Shown in pieces: positions 17,060 through 26,258 of a DNA stretch of 64,000 bases. Made by a program: the position numbers and the translations under genes. Each line of letters starts with the position of its first letter. The stretch's first letter is position 1. The stretch spans positions 27,488 to 91,487 of the forward strand of contig JAADJD010000013.1 in NCBI GenBank assembly GCA_013150955.1, in the 5' to 3' direction. This stretch comes from Calditrichota bacterium. Its GTDB lineage: Bacteria; Calditrichota; Calditrichia; RBG-13-44-9; J042. Below the pieces are notes generated by a model, which worked only from the letters and a program-made list of their open reading frames with translations, was not told where the DNA came from and made no database searches.

Positions 17060-18972
17060 GAAATCGATCCAGGACGCTGTTTATCTACATTCTATCCATT
17101 TTCTGGCTACTGGGATGCCAGTCCATCCACTTCACCCAGAAGGATTCACCCCATCCGCCAGCCCAAACGTCCCTGAATAAAACACAGGAAGCCCCGGTTA
17201 CCGAAACCGATTTTACGCTATTGCTAATGGAACAACTCCTGGATTCTGCCACGATTTACATGGAAATGCCCGACAGTCTGCTGGCGGAGCAGTATTTTAA
17301 TCGGATCTATCAGCTGCTGGATTCGCTTGAGGAAGCGGAGGTGGAGAGCAGCGCCCTGGATTCCTTCAAAATCCGCCTGGAAAATCAGTACAACCGTTTT
17401 GCGCACCTGTTTTTACAAACGGCAGCGGATTCCCTTTCTCCCGGAGCCATTCTGGATGAACTGGGGCACATGCAGGCCGAACTGGACACGCAGGTAACCG
17501 ATAGCACGGTGGCCATCCCGGATGTGATCGACGAGACCCATTCCATGCGGATTCCCATGGTGCTAAATAAGCAGGTGCAGCAAGCAATCAAATACTTTAC
17601 CACCAATCCGCGAGGCCGCCGGGTCTTTCGGGTCTGGTTAAGACGATCGGGCAAGTACGAAAAACTCATCAAAGATATTTTACGGGAAGAAGGTGTCCCC
17701 GAAGAGCTTTTCTACCTGGCGATGATAGAAAGCGGGTTCAATCCCCATGCCCGTTCGTATGCCCGTGCGGTTGGCATCTGGCAATTTATTGCCTCCACCG
17801 GACGTGCCTACGGGCTGCGCCAGAGCTGGTGGTTTGATGAACGGCGGGATCCGGTGAAAGCCACCCGTGCGGCAGCCCGGCTGTTGAAAGACCTTTACCA
17901 GCGCTTTGGGGATTGGTACCTGGCCATGGCGGGATATAATTTCAGTCCTCGCAAAATTGAGCGTCGCCTGGCCCGCTATGGGGTGGACAGCTACTGGGAT
18001 CTTCCGCGCCTGCCCCGACAAACCCGGAACTACATTCCCACGTTCATCGCTGCTGCCATGATTGCCAAAGAACCGGAAAAATATGGTTTCTACGTGGAAA
18101 AAGCCCCTCCCGTGGAGTTCGATACGGTCACGGTGCGGGAATGTGTGGATTTGAACGTGGTGGCCGAATGCGTTGGCAGCACATTCGAAGAAATCAAGGA
18201 TTTAAATCCGGCGATTTTACGCTGGTGCACCCCTCCGGACGTGGACGAATGGACGCTTTATTTACCAAGGGGCACCCGCGAAAAATTTCTGACCAACTAC
18301 GCCAAAATCCCGGACGATCAGAAACTGACCTGGATCCACCATCGAATTCGCTACGGCGAAACGCTTTCGACCATTGCCCGGAAATACGGGGTGAGCATCC
18401 GGGAGATTAAGCGCTTCAACAAAATTCGGGGCAGTATGATCCGTGCCGGCAGCTACCTGGTGATTCCGGTACCCCAAAACCGGCAGGCCTATCGGAAATA
18501 TGCCCGTCGCAGCACCCGCACCTACAGCCGGCGCAAACCTGTGACCCACGTTCCCGGTCGGGTGAAAAAGGTTTACCTGGTTAAAAAAGGGGATACCCTG
18601 TGGGACATTGCCCGCAAGTTTAATGTCACCATTTCCCAGTTGCGCTACTGGAATGGTCTGGGATACAGTCGGATCATTCGGCCGGGACAGACACTGAACA
18701 TCTGGTTGCCCGAATCTTCCGGGCGTTCAGAAGAAATTGCCCGCGGGAACACTCGTTCCGCTTCACCTCCCCTGGCCACCGATAGTGGTAATCCGGCCTC
18801 GATCATTCACGTGGTACAGAAAGGCGAAACCCTGTGGGACATTGCCCAGCGTTACGGTGTACGCCTGCACGACATTAAACGCTGGAACAATATTCGTTCA
18901 AACCTGATTCGCCCCGGCGATCGACTACGAATCCTGACAAACGGGGAAACATTTCAGGGAGGCACCCGCTAA
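17056..18972 (+). CDS. mltD: MltD-type membrane-bound lytic murein transglycosylase with three LysM domains
   Basis: A 638-residue lipoprotein (signal with lipobox LLGCQS). It has a long helical N-terminal region, then an SLT catalytic domain (about residues 205-320) in which AMIESGFNP carries the catalytic Glu at about 225 and AVGIWQFIASTGRAYGL and AMAGYNFSP follow. Three LysM modules lie at about 432-476, 512-556 and 585-628; the last two contain GDTLWDIA and GETLWDIA. It would cleave peptidoglycan glycan strands, forming 1,6-anhydro ends, while LysM modules hold the wall. It overlaps hldC by four bases and ends the plus-strand unit. E. coli MltD usually has two LysM modules. Confidence 0.93.
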   Translation: MRNRSRTLFIYILSIFWLLGCQSIHFTQKDSPHPPAQTSLNKTQEAPVTETDFTLLLMEQLLDSATIYMEMPDSLLAEQYFNRIYQLLDSLEEAEVESSALDSFKIRLENQYNRFAHLFLQTAADSLSPGAILDELGHMQAELDTQVTDSTVAIPDVIDETHSMRIPMVLNKQVQQAIKYFTTNPRGRRVFRVWLRRSGKYEKLIKDILREEGVPEELFYLAMIESGFNPHARSYARAVGIWQFIASTGRAYGLRQSWWFDERRDPVKATRAAARLLKDLYQRFGDWYLAMAGYNFSPRKIERRLARYGVDSYWDLPRLPRQTRNYIPTFIAAAMIAKEPEKYGFYVEKAPPVEFDTVTVRECVDLNVVAECVGSTFEEIKDLNPAILRWCTPPDVDEWTLYLPRGTREKFLTNYAKIPDDQKLTWIHHRIRYGETLSTIARKYGVSIREIKRFNKIRGSMIRAGSYLVIPVPQNRQAYRKYARRSTRTYSRRKPVTHVPGRVKKVYLVKKGDTLWDIARKFNVTISQLRYWNGLGYSRIIRPGQTLNIWLPESSGRSEEIARGNTRSASPPLATDSGNPASIIHVVQKGETLWDIAQRYGVRLHDIKRWNNIRSNLIRPGDRLRILTNGETFQGGTR

Positions 18973-19038
18973 CCACTTTTGCGAATTTCCCTTTCAATCG
19001 GGTTTGACCACCACTCCCGCTTCAGATAGTGCATCCCT

Positions 19039-19266
19039 TTATCCATTGACCTGGGATTGTTCCGCAGTCACGGATTCTTCTGTTTCTTCCGGGATAATCG
19101 CCCAGGCAATAATGTATGTGATTAAAATGGGAAAGATACCGGTGAAAAATAGGAGCAGAATCATGATCAATCGCAACAGGCTGGAATCGATTTCAAAATA
19201 TTCGGCCAGTCCCCCCACAACACCAGATATTTTGCGGTCTCTCCGGGAACGATACAATTTTTTCAT
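19039..19266 (-). CDS. PspC-domain small membrane protein
   Basis: About 75 residues. It begins MKKLYRSRRDRKISGVVGGL, the standard opening of PspC domains, then AEYFEIDSSLLRLIMIL and one long hydrophobic segment ending in IAWAIIPEE. A longer open frame exists upstream, but the ATG at 19266 has GGAGGG six bases away and starts exactly where the family does. PspC domains occur in envelope-stress proteins; small stand-alone versions are common and of uncertain role. It is convergent with mltD, and no other psp genes are near. Confidence 0.85.
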   Translation of the reverse strand: MKKLYRSRRDRKISGVVGGLAEYFEIDSSLLRLIMILLLFFTGIFPILITYIIAWAIIPEETEESVTAEQSQVNG

Positions 19267-19352
19267 GGCGCCCTCCATTTTCGATGGTTGCGCTAAGTTA
19301 CGACCGGTAGAAGGCAAAGTTGCTGTGGAAAATAATTTTTTTTAATCCCATA

Positions 19353-19619
19353 CCACGAATGACACGAATTTACACAAACGAAAATAATAAACCCAAATAA
19401 TGCGTTAAACCGCGAATCAAGCGAATGAAATCAAAAAATAAACACAAAATCGCGAAAAAACCTAAAACCCATTTTCATCCAGATCTCATCCAATGGATTT
19501 TACTATTTTTATTTGTGTTAATTCGTGTAATTCGTGGTCTAAAGCATAATTTGGGATCAATTATTTGTTGATATTTTCGGATTCATTCGCGTGATTCGGG
19601 GTTGGAATGCAATATCGGG
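19353..19619. repeat. MITE-like intergenic repeat, copy 2 (185-bp unit plus a half unit)
   Basis: This fills the gap between pspC and the DUF342 gene. A terminal inverted repeat of 20 bp matches at 18 positions: CCACGAATGACACGAATTTA at 19353-19372 faces TTAATTCGTGTAATTCGTGG at 19518-19537. Internal blocks GCGTTAAACCGCGAATCAAG and ATTTTCATCCAGATCT recur in copies 1 and 3. A further half unit with TTCATTCGCGTGATT lies at 19560-19619. No coding potential was seen. Confidence 0.8.
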
Positions 19620-19620
19620 G

Positions 19621-21033
19621 TCAAACGGTCGAATAGACTTCGGTCTCGATGGTATTCCCGATCACATAAAAGCGGCGCCGGCGAAGCTTGCGTTTAACCT
19701 CATAGGTCTTCTTTTCAATCTGAATGGTCACCTTCTCAAAAATATCGCCAGTGACAATCACTTCCGCCCGTTTGATGTCCTCCAACGCCTTCTCCAGATG
19801 CTTCTTTTCGGCTTCCATTTTCTGGATTCTCTCAGGGATGAGATCATTCTGGCGCTGTAAAAATTGCAGGTGTTTCTCCTCCTGCTCATTCAAATCGCCA
19901 TCAATCTGCCGCAAAACCAGATCGTAAATCTCCTGCTTCAGCTCGATGATCCGATCGTAATAGGCGTCAATTTCTTCCTGTACTTTGGCCAGTTTGCGTT
20001 TTAATATTTCATCCTGCCCCACGATTAAAAAGGTGGGAACTCCTTCGGTGCTTCCAACCACATCTACCTGGATTTTATACTGGGCTTCGCAGCGGCCGGA
20101 AATGATGCGTCCTCGTGGGCTCAGAATCATATTGCCTGCGGTAATATTGCTGCCGATTAATTCATATTCAAAATACAGATTTTCCCCGGCCTGAATGTTT
20201 TGATACCGGGCAAACGCCAGCAGCACGTTCCGGTCGGCCATAATCAATCCTTTACCATGTCCAATAAATCCTTTGTGAACAATCACATCCCGGCGGCCGT
20301 GAATGCGAGCGTCTTCCACCACGCCATACACTTCCACGTCTTCTCCCGCTTCGATGCGGGTGTTGGCCTTGACGTCGCCCAGGACGATGACGGAACCGGA
20401 TTCCCGCACGTTTCCCACGGTGGGATCCATCTGATCCAGCACCCGAACCGGCTTCACCCATACCTTATTCGGCTCTTCAAAAAAGGCAAAGCCATCGGTA
20501 GCCGCAACAAATACATTGGGATTGCCTGGATCGCGGGTAACCCCCTCCCCGGTCTGCAGGGTAAGCTGGGGGACCTCTTTAACCGGGATCAGCTCCCCCA
20601 GAACGGTTCGCCCCTCGCGGGATGGCTGTCCCGGAATAAAACGGATCAACGCCGTTCCTTTGCGCACCAGATTGGGATGCCGAAAGGTGCCAAATCGGAT
20701 TTCCAGCTTCTCGTCAAATACGATGGGTTTTCGGGGGGTAAAATCGACCAGTTTTTGAATCTGTGCGGGACGACCGACCTGCGGGGGGCGGCCACGGGCA
20801 ACCAGAATGCGTTTATCCGCCTGCTTTTCCAGCAACAATTTTTTAATATTTTCCTTGTCCAGCCCGAAACGGATCCCGGCCTGCTGAAGCTTTTGCTTCA
20901 ATAGCCCCGCCAGTTGTTGCGTGGGAAGGGAGAAATTCGAAATCGTGGCATAAACTTCCATATGATCGCGAGAAATTTCCAGCCGGACAAATTCATCGGT
21001 GTTCGATGTGGAGGTGGGAGAGGGATCAATCAT
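19621..21033 (-). CDS. DUF342 (FapA-type) polymer-forming domain protein
   Basis: About 470 residues. The central beta-helix-like region carries the characteristic DUF342 pattern (SGSVIVLGDVKANTRIEAGEDVEVYGVVEDA, then VIVHKGFIGHGKGLIMADRNVL and SNITAGNMILSPRGRI). Before it is an N-terminal domain, and after it a long coiled coil (about residues 350-440). DUF342 proteins are often encoded next to flagellar or motility genes after fliA; their role is not settled. The ATG at 21033 overlaps the end of the upstream receiver-kinase gene by eight bases. It is the last gene of the minus-strand block. Confidence 0.87.
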   Translation of the reverse strand: MIDPSPTSTSNTDEFVRLEISRDHMEVYATISNFSLPTQQLAGLLKQKLQQAGIRFGLDKENIKKLLLEKQADKRILVARGRPPQVGRPAQIQKLVDFTPRKPIVFDEKLEIRFGTFRHPNLVRKGTALIRFIPGQPSREGRTVLGELIPVKEVPQLTLQTGEGVTRDPGNPNVFVAATDGFAFFEEPNKVWVKPVRVLDQMDPTVGNVRESGSVIVLGDVKANTRIEAGEDVEVYGVVEDARIHGRRDVIVHKGFIGHGKGLIMADRNVLLAFARYQNIQAGENLYFEYELIGSNITAGNMILSPRGRIISGRCEAQYKIQVDVVGSTEGVPTFLIVGQDEILKRKLAKVQEEIDAYYDRIIELKQEIYDLVLRQIDGDLNEQEEKHLQFLQRQNDLIPERIQKMEAEKKHLEKALEDIKRAEVIVTGDIFEKVTIQIEKKTYEVKRKLRRRRFYVIGNTIETEVYSTV

Positions 21034-22216
21034 GGCGCACCGCACGATCTTTACTGCGAACCCGTTTAAACGTGGGAATCTTCAAAATAAAACAATTTCC
21101 ATCCTGAAATTCCGGATCCAGCCGGATATCGCCGCCATGGGCATTCATGGCCAGCTTGCAGAAAATCAGTCCCAGTCCACGGGCCGGTTTGATTCCCGCC
21201 TTCTTCAACTCGGTTTGCCCGAATTTCTGAAATACCTTTTCCTGAAACGGGGGAGGTATGGCGTTCCCATCGTGGCATACCCGCATTTCCAGAAATCCAT
21301 CGGAAGTCTTTCCGGTGGTGACCAGAATGGTCATATATTCCGGGGTATTCTGGAAAACAAAATTGAACAGATTATCCAGGATTCGTTCAAACACGTCCTT
21401 ATCCACATAAGCCGGGGATAAACCGGATGCCAGTTTTAACTGCACGGTTTTATTTTCGTGCTCAGGAATATCCTGGAAATATTCCACCGTGTTCTTAATT
21501 AACGGATGGATATCCACCGGTACCGGCTCCAGATCCATGGTTTTCTGTTCTAATCGACTGATGTCCAATAAGTTCAACACCATGCGTAACAGGCTGCGAC
21601 TGCTGCGTTCAATGCGGCGCGTATACTTTTCGTCCGGTTCGCTGCCGCCGGCCTGCTTTTGCATGTGCATCATCTGTAAATTCCCCTGAATAACAAACAG
21701 GGGATTTTTCATGTCATGCACAATTAAGTTGGTCAGTTCTTTTTTCAAGAGATCCTCTCGTTCCAGAATCTGTTTCTGGCGCTCCAGTTCCTTGTTGCGC
21801 CGGATCAGTTCATCGTAATACAGTTTAAGGCGGAGCAGTGACTTCACCCGTGCCAGCAGTTCCACACTGTCGAAGGGTTTGGAGATAAAATCATCCGCCC
21901 CCGCCTCCAGCGCGCGGATCTTGTCTTTCAGCTCCTTCAGCGCCGTGATCATCACAATGGGGATGTAAAAGGTGCGGCTATTTTTCTTCAATCGCTCGCA
22001 TACCTGAAAACCATCCAGCCTGGGCAGCATGATGTCCAGCAGGATAATATCCGGCGGATCCCGCTCCACCATCTCGATGGCCTGAATACCATCCATCGCT
22101 GTGATCACTTCGTATCCCGCCGGTTTCAGAAAATAAACCAACAGGTCAATGCTTTCCTGGCTGTCTTCGACGATTAAAACTTTTAGTTTCCGATCCGTTG
22201 GGAAAATCGTATCCAT
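21026..22216 (-). CDS. Receiver-histidine kinase fusion protein
   Basis: This 396-residue cytoplasmic protein has an N-terminal receiver domain (about residues 12-130; acidic pocket ED at 17-18, phosphoacceptor Asp at about 61 in ILLDIMLP). A coiled coil, a HisKA domain (LIVHDMKNPLFVIQG, His at about 167) and a HATPase domain with a GLGLIFCKLA G-box follow. The order, receiver first and kinase second, suggests its kinase is controlled by another kinase's phosphorylation of the receiver. The GAF kinase three genes upstream is the obvious candidate. It starts directly after the stop of the FliK-like gene. Confidence 0.88.
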   Translation of the reverse strand: MDTIFPTDRKLKVLIVEDSQESIDLLVYFLKPAGYEVITAMDGIQAIEMVERDPPDIILLDIMLPRLDGFQVCERLKKNSRTFYIPIVMITALKELKDKIRALEAGADDFISKPFDSVELLARVKSLLRLKLYYDELIRRNKELERQKQILEREDLLKKELTNLIVHDMKNPLFVIQGNLQMMHMQKQAGGSEPDEKYTRRIERSSRSLLRMVLNLLDISRLEQKTMDLEPVPVDIHPLIKNTVEYFQDIPEHENKTVQLKLASGLSPAYVDKDVFERILDNLFNFVFQNTPEYMTILVTTGKTSDGFLEMRVCHDGNAIPPPFQEKVFQKFGQTELKKAGIKPARGLGLIFCKLAMNAHGGDIRLDPEFQDGNCFILKIPTFKRVRSKDRAVRHD

Positions 22217-23359
22217 TTAAGCAACCTTATCCACCATTGACACCGAATGCTCTAACATTTGCCGGAATCCCTGGCCGGGCTGAATTCCCTTTGTGTATGA
22301 TAAATTAACCTTTCGGAAGCCCAATTGCATTAGTTTTTCTTTCAAACTTATCTTGTGAGAATCGACCACCTGTGGGAATTCTTTATGATCATTGTAAAAT
22401 ACCACCCGGATCTCTCCATCGGTGCAATCGCCCCGCACCTGAATGACCCGCCAGATGGGATGCTCCACCTCGAAATGAAACCGGGTACGGAAAGCCTTTG
22501 CCAGCGGCTCCTTTCTGACAAATAAAAATCGGGAATGGCCCTCAAAATCGGTCGGGAAGATGGCCCATTTCCCGTTTTGGTAGCGTCGGAGCTGTTCTTC
22601 CAGAAAGCGAAAGCAATCCTGCCAAAACCCTGCCGTTTCCATCTTCTCTCCATCAGCGATTGCTGTATTCAAAAACTGCTGGATCGCCCATCGAAGGTAA
22701 CGGTCAAAGGGGGTGGGATCTTGCCATGCCTCCGATGTCACAAGCGACTCAATCCGTGCCTCATGTTCGGGGGAGGCTGGCACCGACTCTGCCGATTTTT
22801 TCGGCTGCCGACGCGACTTCTCCCGCGAATCCTCCAGTCCCCAGTACCATTTTAATAAAAAGAACGGATCTGCCAGAGCCAGGTGAGCAAAAATACCTGA
22901 TTGCACAAAGTAGGGCAACAGGAATATATCACCCGGAAGTGGATTTTCCCAGCGATATTTCCGGTAAATGGATTTCAACAGTTTCAACTCGTCCAGACGC
23001 ATCACCAGCCCAAACTGGATGGACAATCGGAAAAAATCCAGCGTCAACGCATCTGCTGAAAATCCGAACTGCCGCGCCAGTTGTTTGATCTGCCCCCGTG
23101 CCTGCAACCGCTGAATGGTCGATATCAGACGCAGGTGGATGCGTGTCCCCACCTCCTTCAATTCCATCACCAGTAACTGGCCGTTGGATAAATCCAGCCG
23201 GCTATTCACCGATATTACCTGCTGACCAATCCGTACCCGATACTGAAACGGCCCTTTGCGTTCCACCACGCGTCCCACCAGCACATCACCTTTTTTTACA
23301 GGAAAATGGGAAGGGCTAAACGGGGCAGGCTGATTTGTTTGTACCTCTAAAAGACTCAT
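22217..23359 (-). CDS. FliK-like hook-length-control-type protein (second copy)
   Basis: A 380-residue protein without a signal peptide. The N-terminal 75 residues (VLVGRVVERKGPFQYRVRIG, then NGQLLVMELKEVGTRIHLRL) resemble the small beta domain found at the start of some FliK-family proteins. The last 120 residues (GKWAIFPTDFEG, FHFEVEHPIWRVIQVRGD, LMQLGFRKVNLSYTKG) have the beta-alpha pattern of the FliK C-terminal domain (Flg_hook). The helical middle is unassigned. Canonical FliK is encoded at 43897-46059, so this would be a paralogue or a divergent relative. The assignment rests on pattern, not search. GAGGTAA precedes its ATG. Confidence 0.5.
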   Translation of the reverse strand: MSLLEVQTNQPAPFSPSHFPVKKGDVLVGRVVERKGPFQYRVRIGQQVISVNSRLDLSNGQLLVMELKEVGTRIHLRLISTIQRLQARGQIKQLARQFGFSADALTLDFFRLSIQFGLVMRLDELKLLKSIYRKYRWENPLPGDIFLLPYFVQSGIFAHLALADPFFLLKWYWGLEDSREKSRRQPKKSAESVPASPEHEARIESLVTSEAWQDPTPFDRYLRWAIQQFLNTAIADGEKMETAGFWQDCFRFLEEQLRRYQNGKWAIFPTDFEGHSRFLFVRKEPLAKAFRTRFHFEVEHPIWRVIQVRGDCTDGEIRVVFYNDHKEFPQVVDSHKISLKEKLMQLGFRKVNLSYTKGIQPGQGFRQMLEHSVSMVDKVA

Positions 23360-23364
23360 TTACC

Positions 23365-24840
23365 TCATGCTTGTTTCGCCGACAATTCCAGGAACAATTC
23401 CACTTCGTGCTGACCCAGCTGTAACTCCCGTGCTATTTCCGGTATGCTGTAATTTCGGGCCAACAGATCCAGAATCTGCTGCTTGTAGTTTTGATTGCGA
23501 TGCACCATATGATGATGGGCACTCAGATTGAGCGCCAGCTCAATTTCTCCGACCCCCAGATTCAATTCCTTTGCCAGCTGTTTCTGGCGTTCGGGACTCC
23601 AGCTTCCCGCCCCCTCGTCCCATGCCGCCTGTTCCTGTGGGGGATTCGGGTGCGATTGTTTTTCTGCCAGATCGAATGGTTCTTCACCGGGTGCCTGCAG
23701 ATTCGCGTCCCGCTCCTGCGATTCCGACTGCTCCTTTTTATCCTGAAGCTGACTTACCATTTGCAAAATTTGCTTTTTGCGGGCGGCGACATTCACGGTT
23801 TGATTCGCCGGTTTGGGAGCCACCTGTCGCCGGGTTTGCGCCGCCTGCACAAGAAACTTTTCCCGCTGTCGCTTCAATCCGTGCAACACCGCAATCGAAA
23901 ATCCGAACAGCGCAAACACGGATCCAAGGATAAGATACACCAGCAGACGCTGCCGGGCGCGTTTTTGGGGAGGAGAAGCACCCTGCGCCAGTTGAGCGCT
24001 ATCGGCAACGGCAGGGGTTTCTGCGGCCCGAAGCGAATCGCTGGTGGCTTCCACCAGTTTGATTCGCATGGGAGGTTCGCTTTTGGTCTTCTTTTTCGCC
24101 TGTTCGGCTTCCTCCCGCTGTGCCTTGACTTCCTGATATTTCTTCTCGTAAGATTGTGCCAGCTGGATTTTACCGGATTCCCGGTACAAACGGGCCATGT
24201 ACAGGTAAATCCGGGTAGAATCGCAACCTTTCCGCAGCGCGTGATTGAAATTTATTTCCGCCAGGCGGTACTGCTTCCAGGCCAGGCGAATTTGACCCGC
24301 TTTATAATAGGCATGGGCATGTCCCCGGTTCTGAAAGACCACTCGCCGATAATACTGCAACGCCGTTTTTAAATCCCCCTTCCGCTGGTAGTACACCCCC
24401 CGCCAGTAGAGATTGTCCAGCGGCTGCCGGTACTGGCGATCCTGAATCTCCAGCCGAATCCGGGTACTACCCGTTCTGACCTGAAATTCCAGTTTGTCCA
24501 GCAAATCGACGATTACCAACCCATGGGCGTTATCGATGGGGATATAACGGATCCCCACAATCCCCGATGTTTGCGGTGGCTGCGGAGGTGTTCCGGCAAC
24601 CAGACCACTGAATGTTATACCGGCAGCTTCATCCAGAGATAGCTTTAAAATGATTTTATTTGCTGGCGAAAAATTCAGCAGTTTTACCTGGGTGGGATGG
24701 GGAAACTGGAGCTGTATTCGGGTAAGGTCAGCGGTCTGTTCGTACCGAATATCCATTGCACTGGCCCACTGCACCCCAAACAGCCAGCCAATCAGCCAGA
24801 CCATTTTCACCCAATCAGGCAATCGTTGCAAGCGATACAT
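23365..24840 (-). CDS. AMIN-like / TPR / transmembrane protein with C-terminal helix-turn-helix-like tail
   Basis: About 491 residues from the ATG at 24840 (GGGAGTGACG upstream), with a signal peptide. Residues about 25-140 resemble an AMIN beta domain. TPR-like repeats follow (YWRGVYYQRKGDLKTALQYYRRVVFQNRGHAHAYYKAGQIRLA). A single membrane helix lies near residue 310 (LLVYLILGSVFALFGFSIAVLHG). The cytoplasmic tail is Gln/Glu-rich and ends in two similar segments (LGVGEIELALNL, LGQHEVELFLEL), which resemble the short helix-turn-helix tail of DUF6115 proteins encoded near fliA in other phyla. It could connect the periplasm and cell wall to a cytoplasmic partner. Function unknown. Confidence 0.6.
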   Translation of the reverse strand: MYRLQRLPDWVKMVWLIGWLFGVQWASAMDIRYEQTADLTRIQLQFPHPTQVKLLNFSPANKIILKLSLDEAAGITFSGLVAGTPPQPPQTSGIVGIRYIPIDNAHGLVIVDLLDKLEFQVRTGSTRIRLEIQDRQYRQPLDNLYWRGVYYQRKGDLKTALQYYRRVVFQNRGHAHAYYKAGQIRLAWKQYRLAEINFNHALRKGCDSTRIYLYMARLYRESGKIQLAQSYEKKYQEVKAQREEAEQAKKKTKSEPPMRIKLVEATSDSLRAAETPAVADSAQLAQGASPPQKRARQRLLVYLILGSVFALFGFSIAVLHGLKRQREKFLVQAAQTRRQVAPKPANQTVNVAARKKQILQMVSQLQDKKEQSESQERDANLQAPGEEPFDLAEKQSHPNPPQEQAAWDEGAGSWSPERQKQLAKELNLGVGEIELALNLSAHHHMVHRNQNYKQQILDLLARNYSIPEIARELQLGQHEVELFLELSAKQA

Positions 24841-26233
24841 CGTCACTCCCTGACTGAAATTGAACATTCTTTTTTATTCGAATAATGATCGTATTCCCCT
24901 CTTCCGGGGACGACTGTATGTCCACTTCTCCGCCAATGTCGCGGATCATCTGGACACTCACCATCAGGCTTAAATTGTGCTGCGACCCCGATACGCTGAA
25001 GGGTACCAGGGCGTTGGCCACATCGTTGGGATCCAGAGGTTCCCCGTTATCGTGAATGCGGATTTCAATAAATTCGTCATCGACCATGGCCGTTTCGATG
25101 CGCAATTTGCCCCCCTGGGCCAACTGCTTTTTGGCCGTCAAGAAGAAGTTCAGCAAGATCTGCTGCAAATACACCGAATTGGCCGTAATCACCGGCAGTT
25201 TGTCGGCCAGTTTCAGATCGATCTCGATGCCCCGTTTCTCAATTTGTCCGCGTACTAATTTTAACGTATTGACAATTAGCGGATTGATTTCCACCAGATC
25301 AGACGCCTGTTGCTTGTTTTCCTTGGCCAGCATCAACAGCCCGCGGACGATGGTGGCAATGCGCAACGCCTGCATCTCCACAATCTTCAGCGTGTCCTGA
25401 CTGTTGTTGCCCATCATGGCCACCTGGATCTTACCCAGAATAATCTGCAATGGATTGTTAATCTCGTGCGCGATTCCACCGGCCAGCTCGCCAACCGTGG
25501 CCAACTTGACCGCCTGCATCAATTGCGCCTGGGACTTTTTCAATTCCGTATGGGTCTTTTCCAGATCTTTAAACAATCGCGTGTATTGAATGGCTATGGC
25601 CGTTTGCATACCCAGAAGGTTGATCAATTCCAGATCGCGCAGGGAAAATTGGCTCTGATCTTTTTGTGTGTGCAAAAACAACATTCCAATGCGATTGTCG
25701 TTCACGATCAGCGGGGTGATTACCAGATTCCCGTCGTTTAGTTCCAGTTCCTTGCAAATCATGAACTCATGCAATGGTACCACAATCGATTGTTGATGCT
25801 CCCACATCCATTCCAGGATACCCTCTTCCATCATGGCCTGCGACAATCGCAAGAAATCGTTCTGGTGATTCTCCAGCACCACAATCCACTGATCCCCCTC
25901 TTTTAAAATCACGTTCCCCGATTCGTAGCGAATGATTCGGGTACAGAGTTTCAGCAGCGAGGCCACAATCTTATCGTACTCCAGGTGCTGGGTGATAATT
26001 TCCGAGGCCTTCTGAATGGTCAGGAATTCATCCAGCGAGTAGGACAGATCCCCGTGGAGTTTTTTATGATATTCCAGTTCCTGCTTGAGGGTGTGGATGT
26101 CCTCTTTTAAACGGTTGACCAGGGAGATATAATTTTCGACGATCGAATCGATTTCTCCACTGGTAAATGCCCGTCCTTTAAGATCCTGGACTAAAAAATC
26201 CACATCCTGGTGGTTACGGAAATTGGAAAACAT
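24815..26233 (-). CDS. Cytoplasmic GAF-domain histidine kinase
   Basis: This 472-residue protein has no membrane helix. An N-terminal coiled coil (about residues 1-60) leads to a GAF domain (about 65-215; IGMLFLHTQKDQSQFSLRDLELINLLG). A second coiled coil and a HisKA domain follow (GELAGGIAHEINNPLQIILG, His at about 256), then a HATPase domain (about 360-455). The HEINNPL sequence is typical of NtrB-like kinases. It lacks its own receiver, so it may phosphorylate the receiver-kinase fusion encoded downstream or a FleR/NtrC-type regulator elsewhere. Its 3' end overlaps the next gene by 26 bases. Confidence 0.88.
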   Translation of the reverse strand: MFSNFRNHQDVDFLVQDLKGRAFTSGEIDSIVENYISLVNRLKEDIHTLKQELEYHKKLHGDLSYSLDEFLTIQKASEIITQHLEYDKIVASLLKLCTRIIRYESGNVILKEGDQWIVVLENHQNDFLRLSQAMMEEGILEWMWEHQQSIVVPLHEFMICKELELNDGNLVITPLIVNDNRIGMLFLHTQKDQSQFSLRDLELINLLGMQTAIAIQYTRLFKDLEKTHTELKKSQAQLMQAVKLATVGELAGGIAHEINNPLQIILGKIQVAMMGNNSQDTLKIVEMQALRIATIVRGLLMLAKENKQQASDLVEINPLIVNTLKLVRGQIEKRGIEIDLKLADKLPVITANSVYLQQILLNFFLTAKKQLAQGGKLRIETAMVDDEFIEIRIHDNGEPLDPNDVANALVPFSVSGSQHNLSLMVSVQMIRDIGGEVDIQSSPEEGNTIIIRIKKNVQFQSGSDDVSLATIA

Positions 26234-26258
26234 CCTTATTCTCCTTCCTGGTTAATGG

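Noticed and set aside
20200-20904. Plus-strand frame of 234 codons opposite the DUF342 gene
   Set aside because: It is a reverse shadow; the DUF342 pattern on the other strand is clear.
23491-24372. Plus-strand frame of 293 codons opposite the AMIN/TPR gene
   Set aside because: It is a reverse shadow rich in Phe, Leu and Arg, with no family match; the minus-strand gene has a signal peptide, a ribosome site and operon context.
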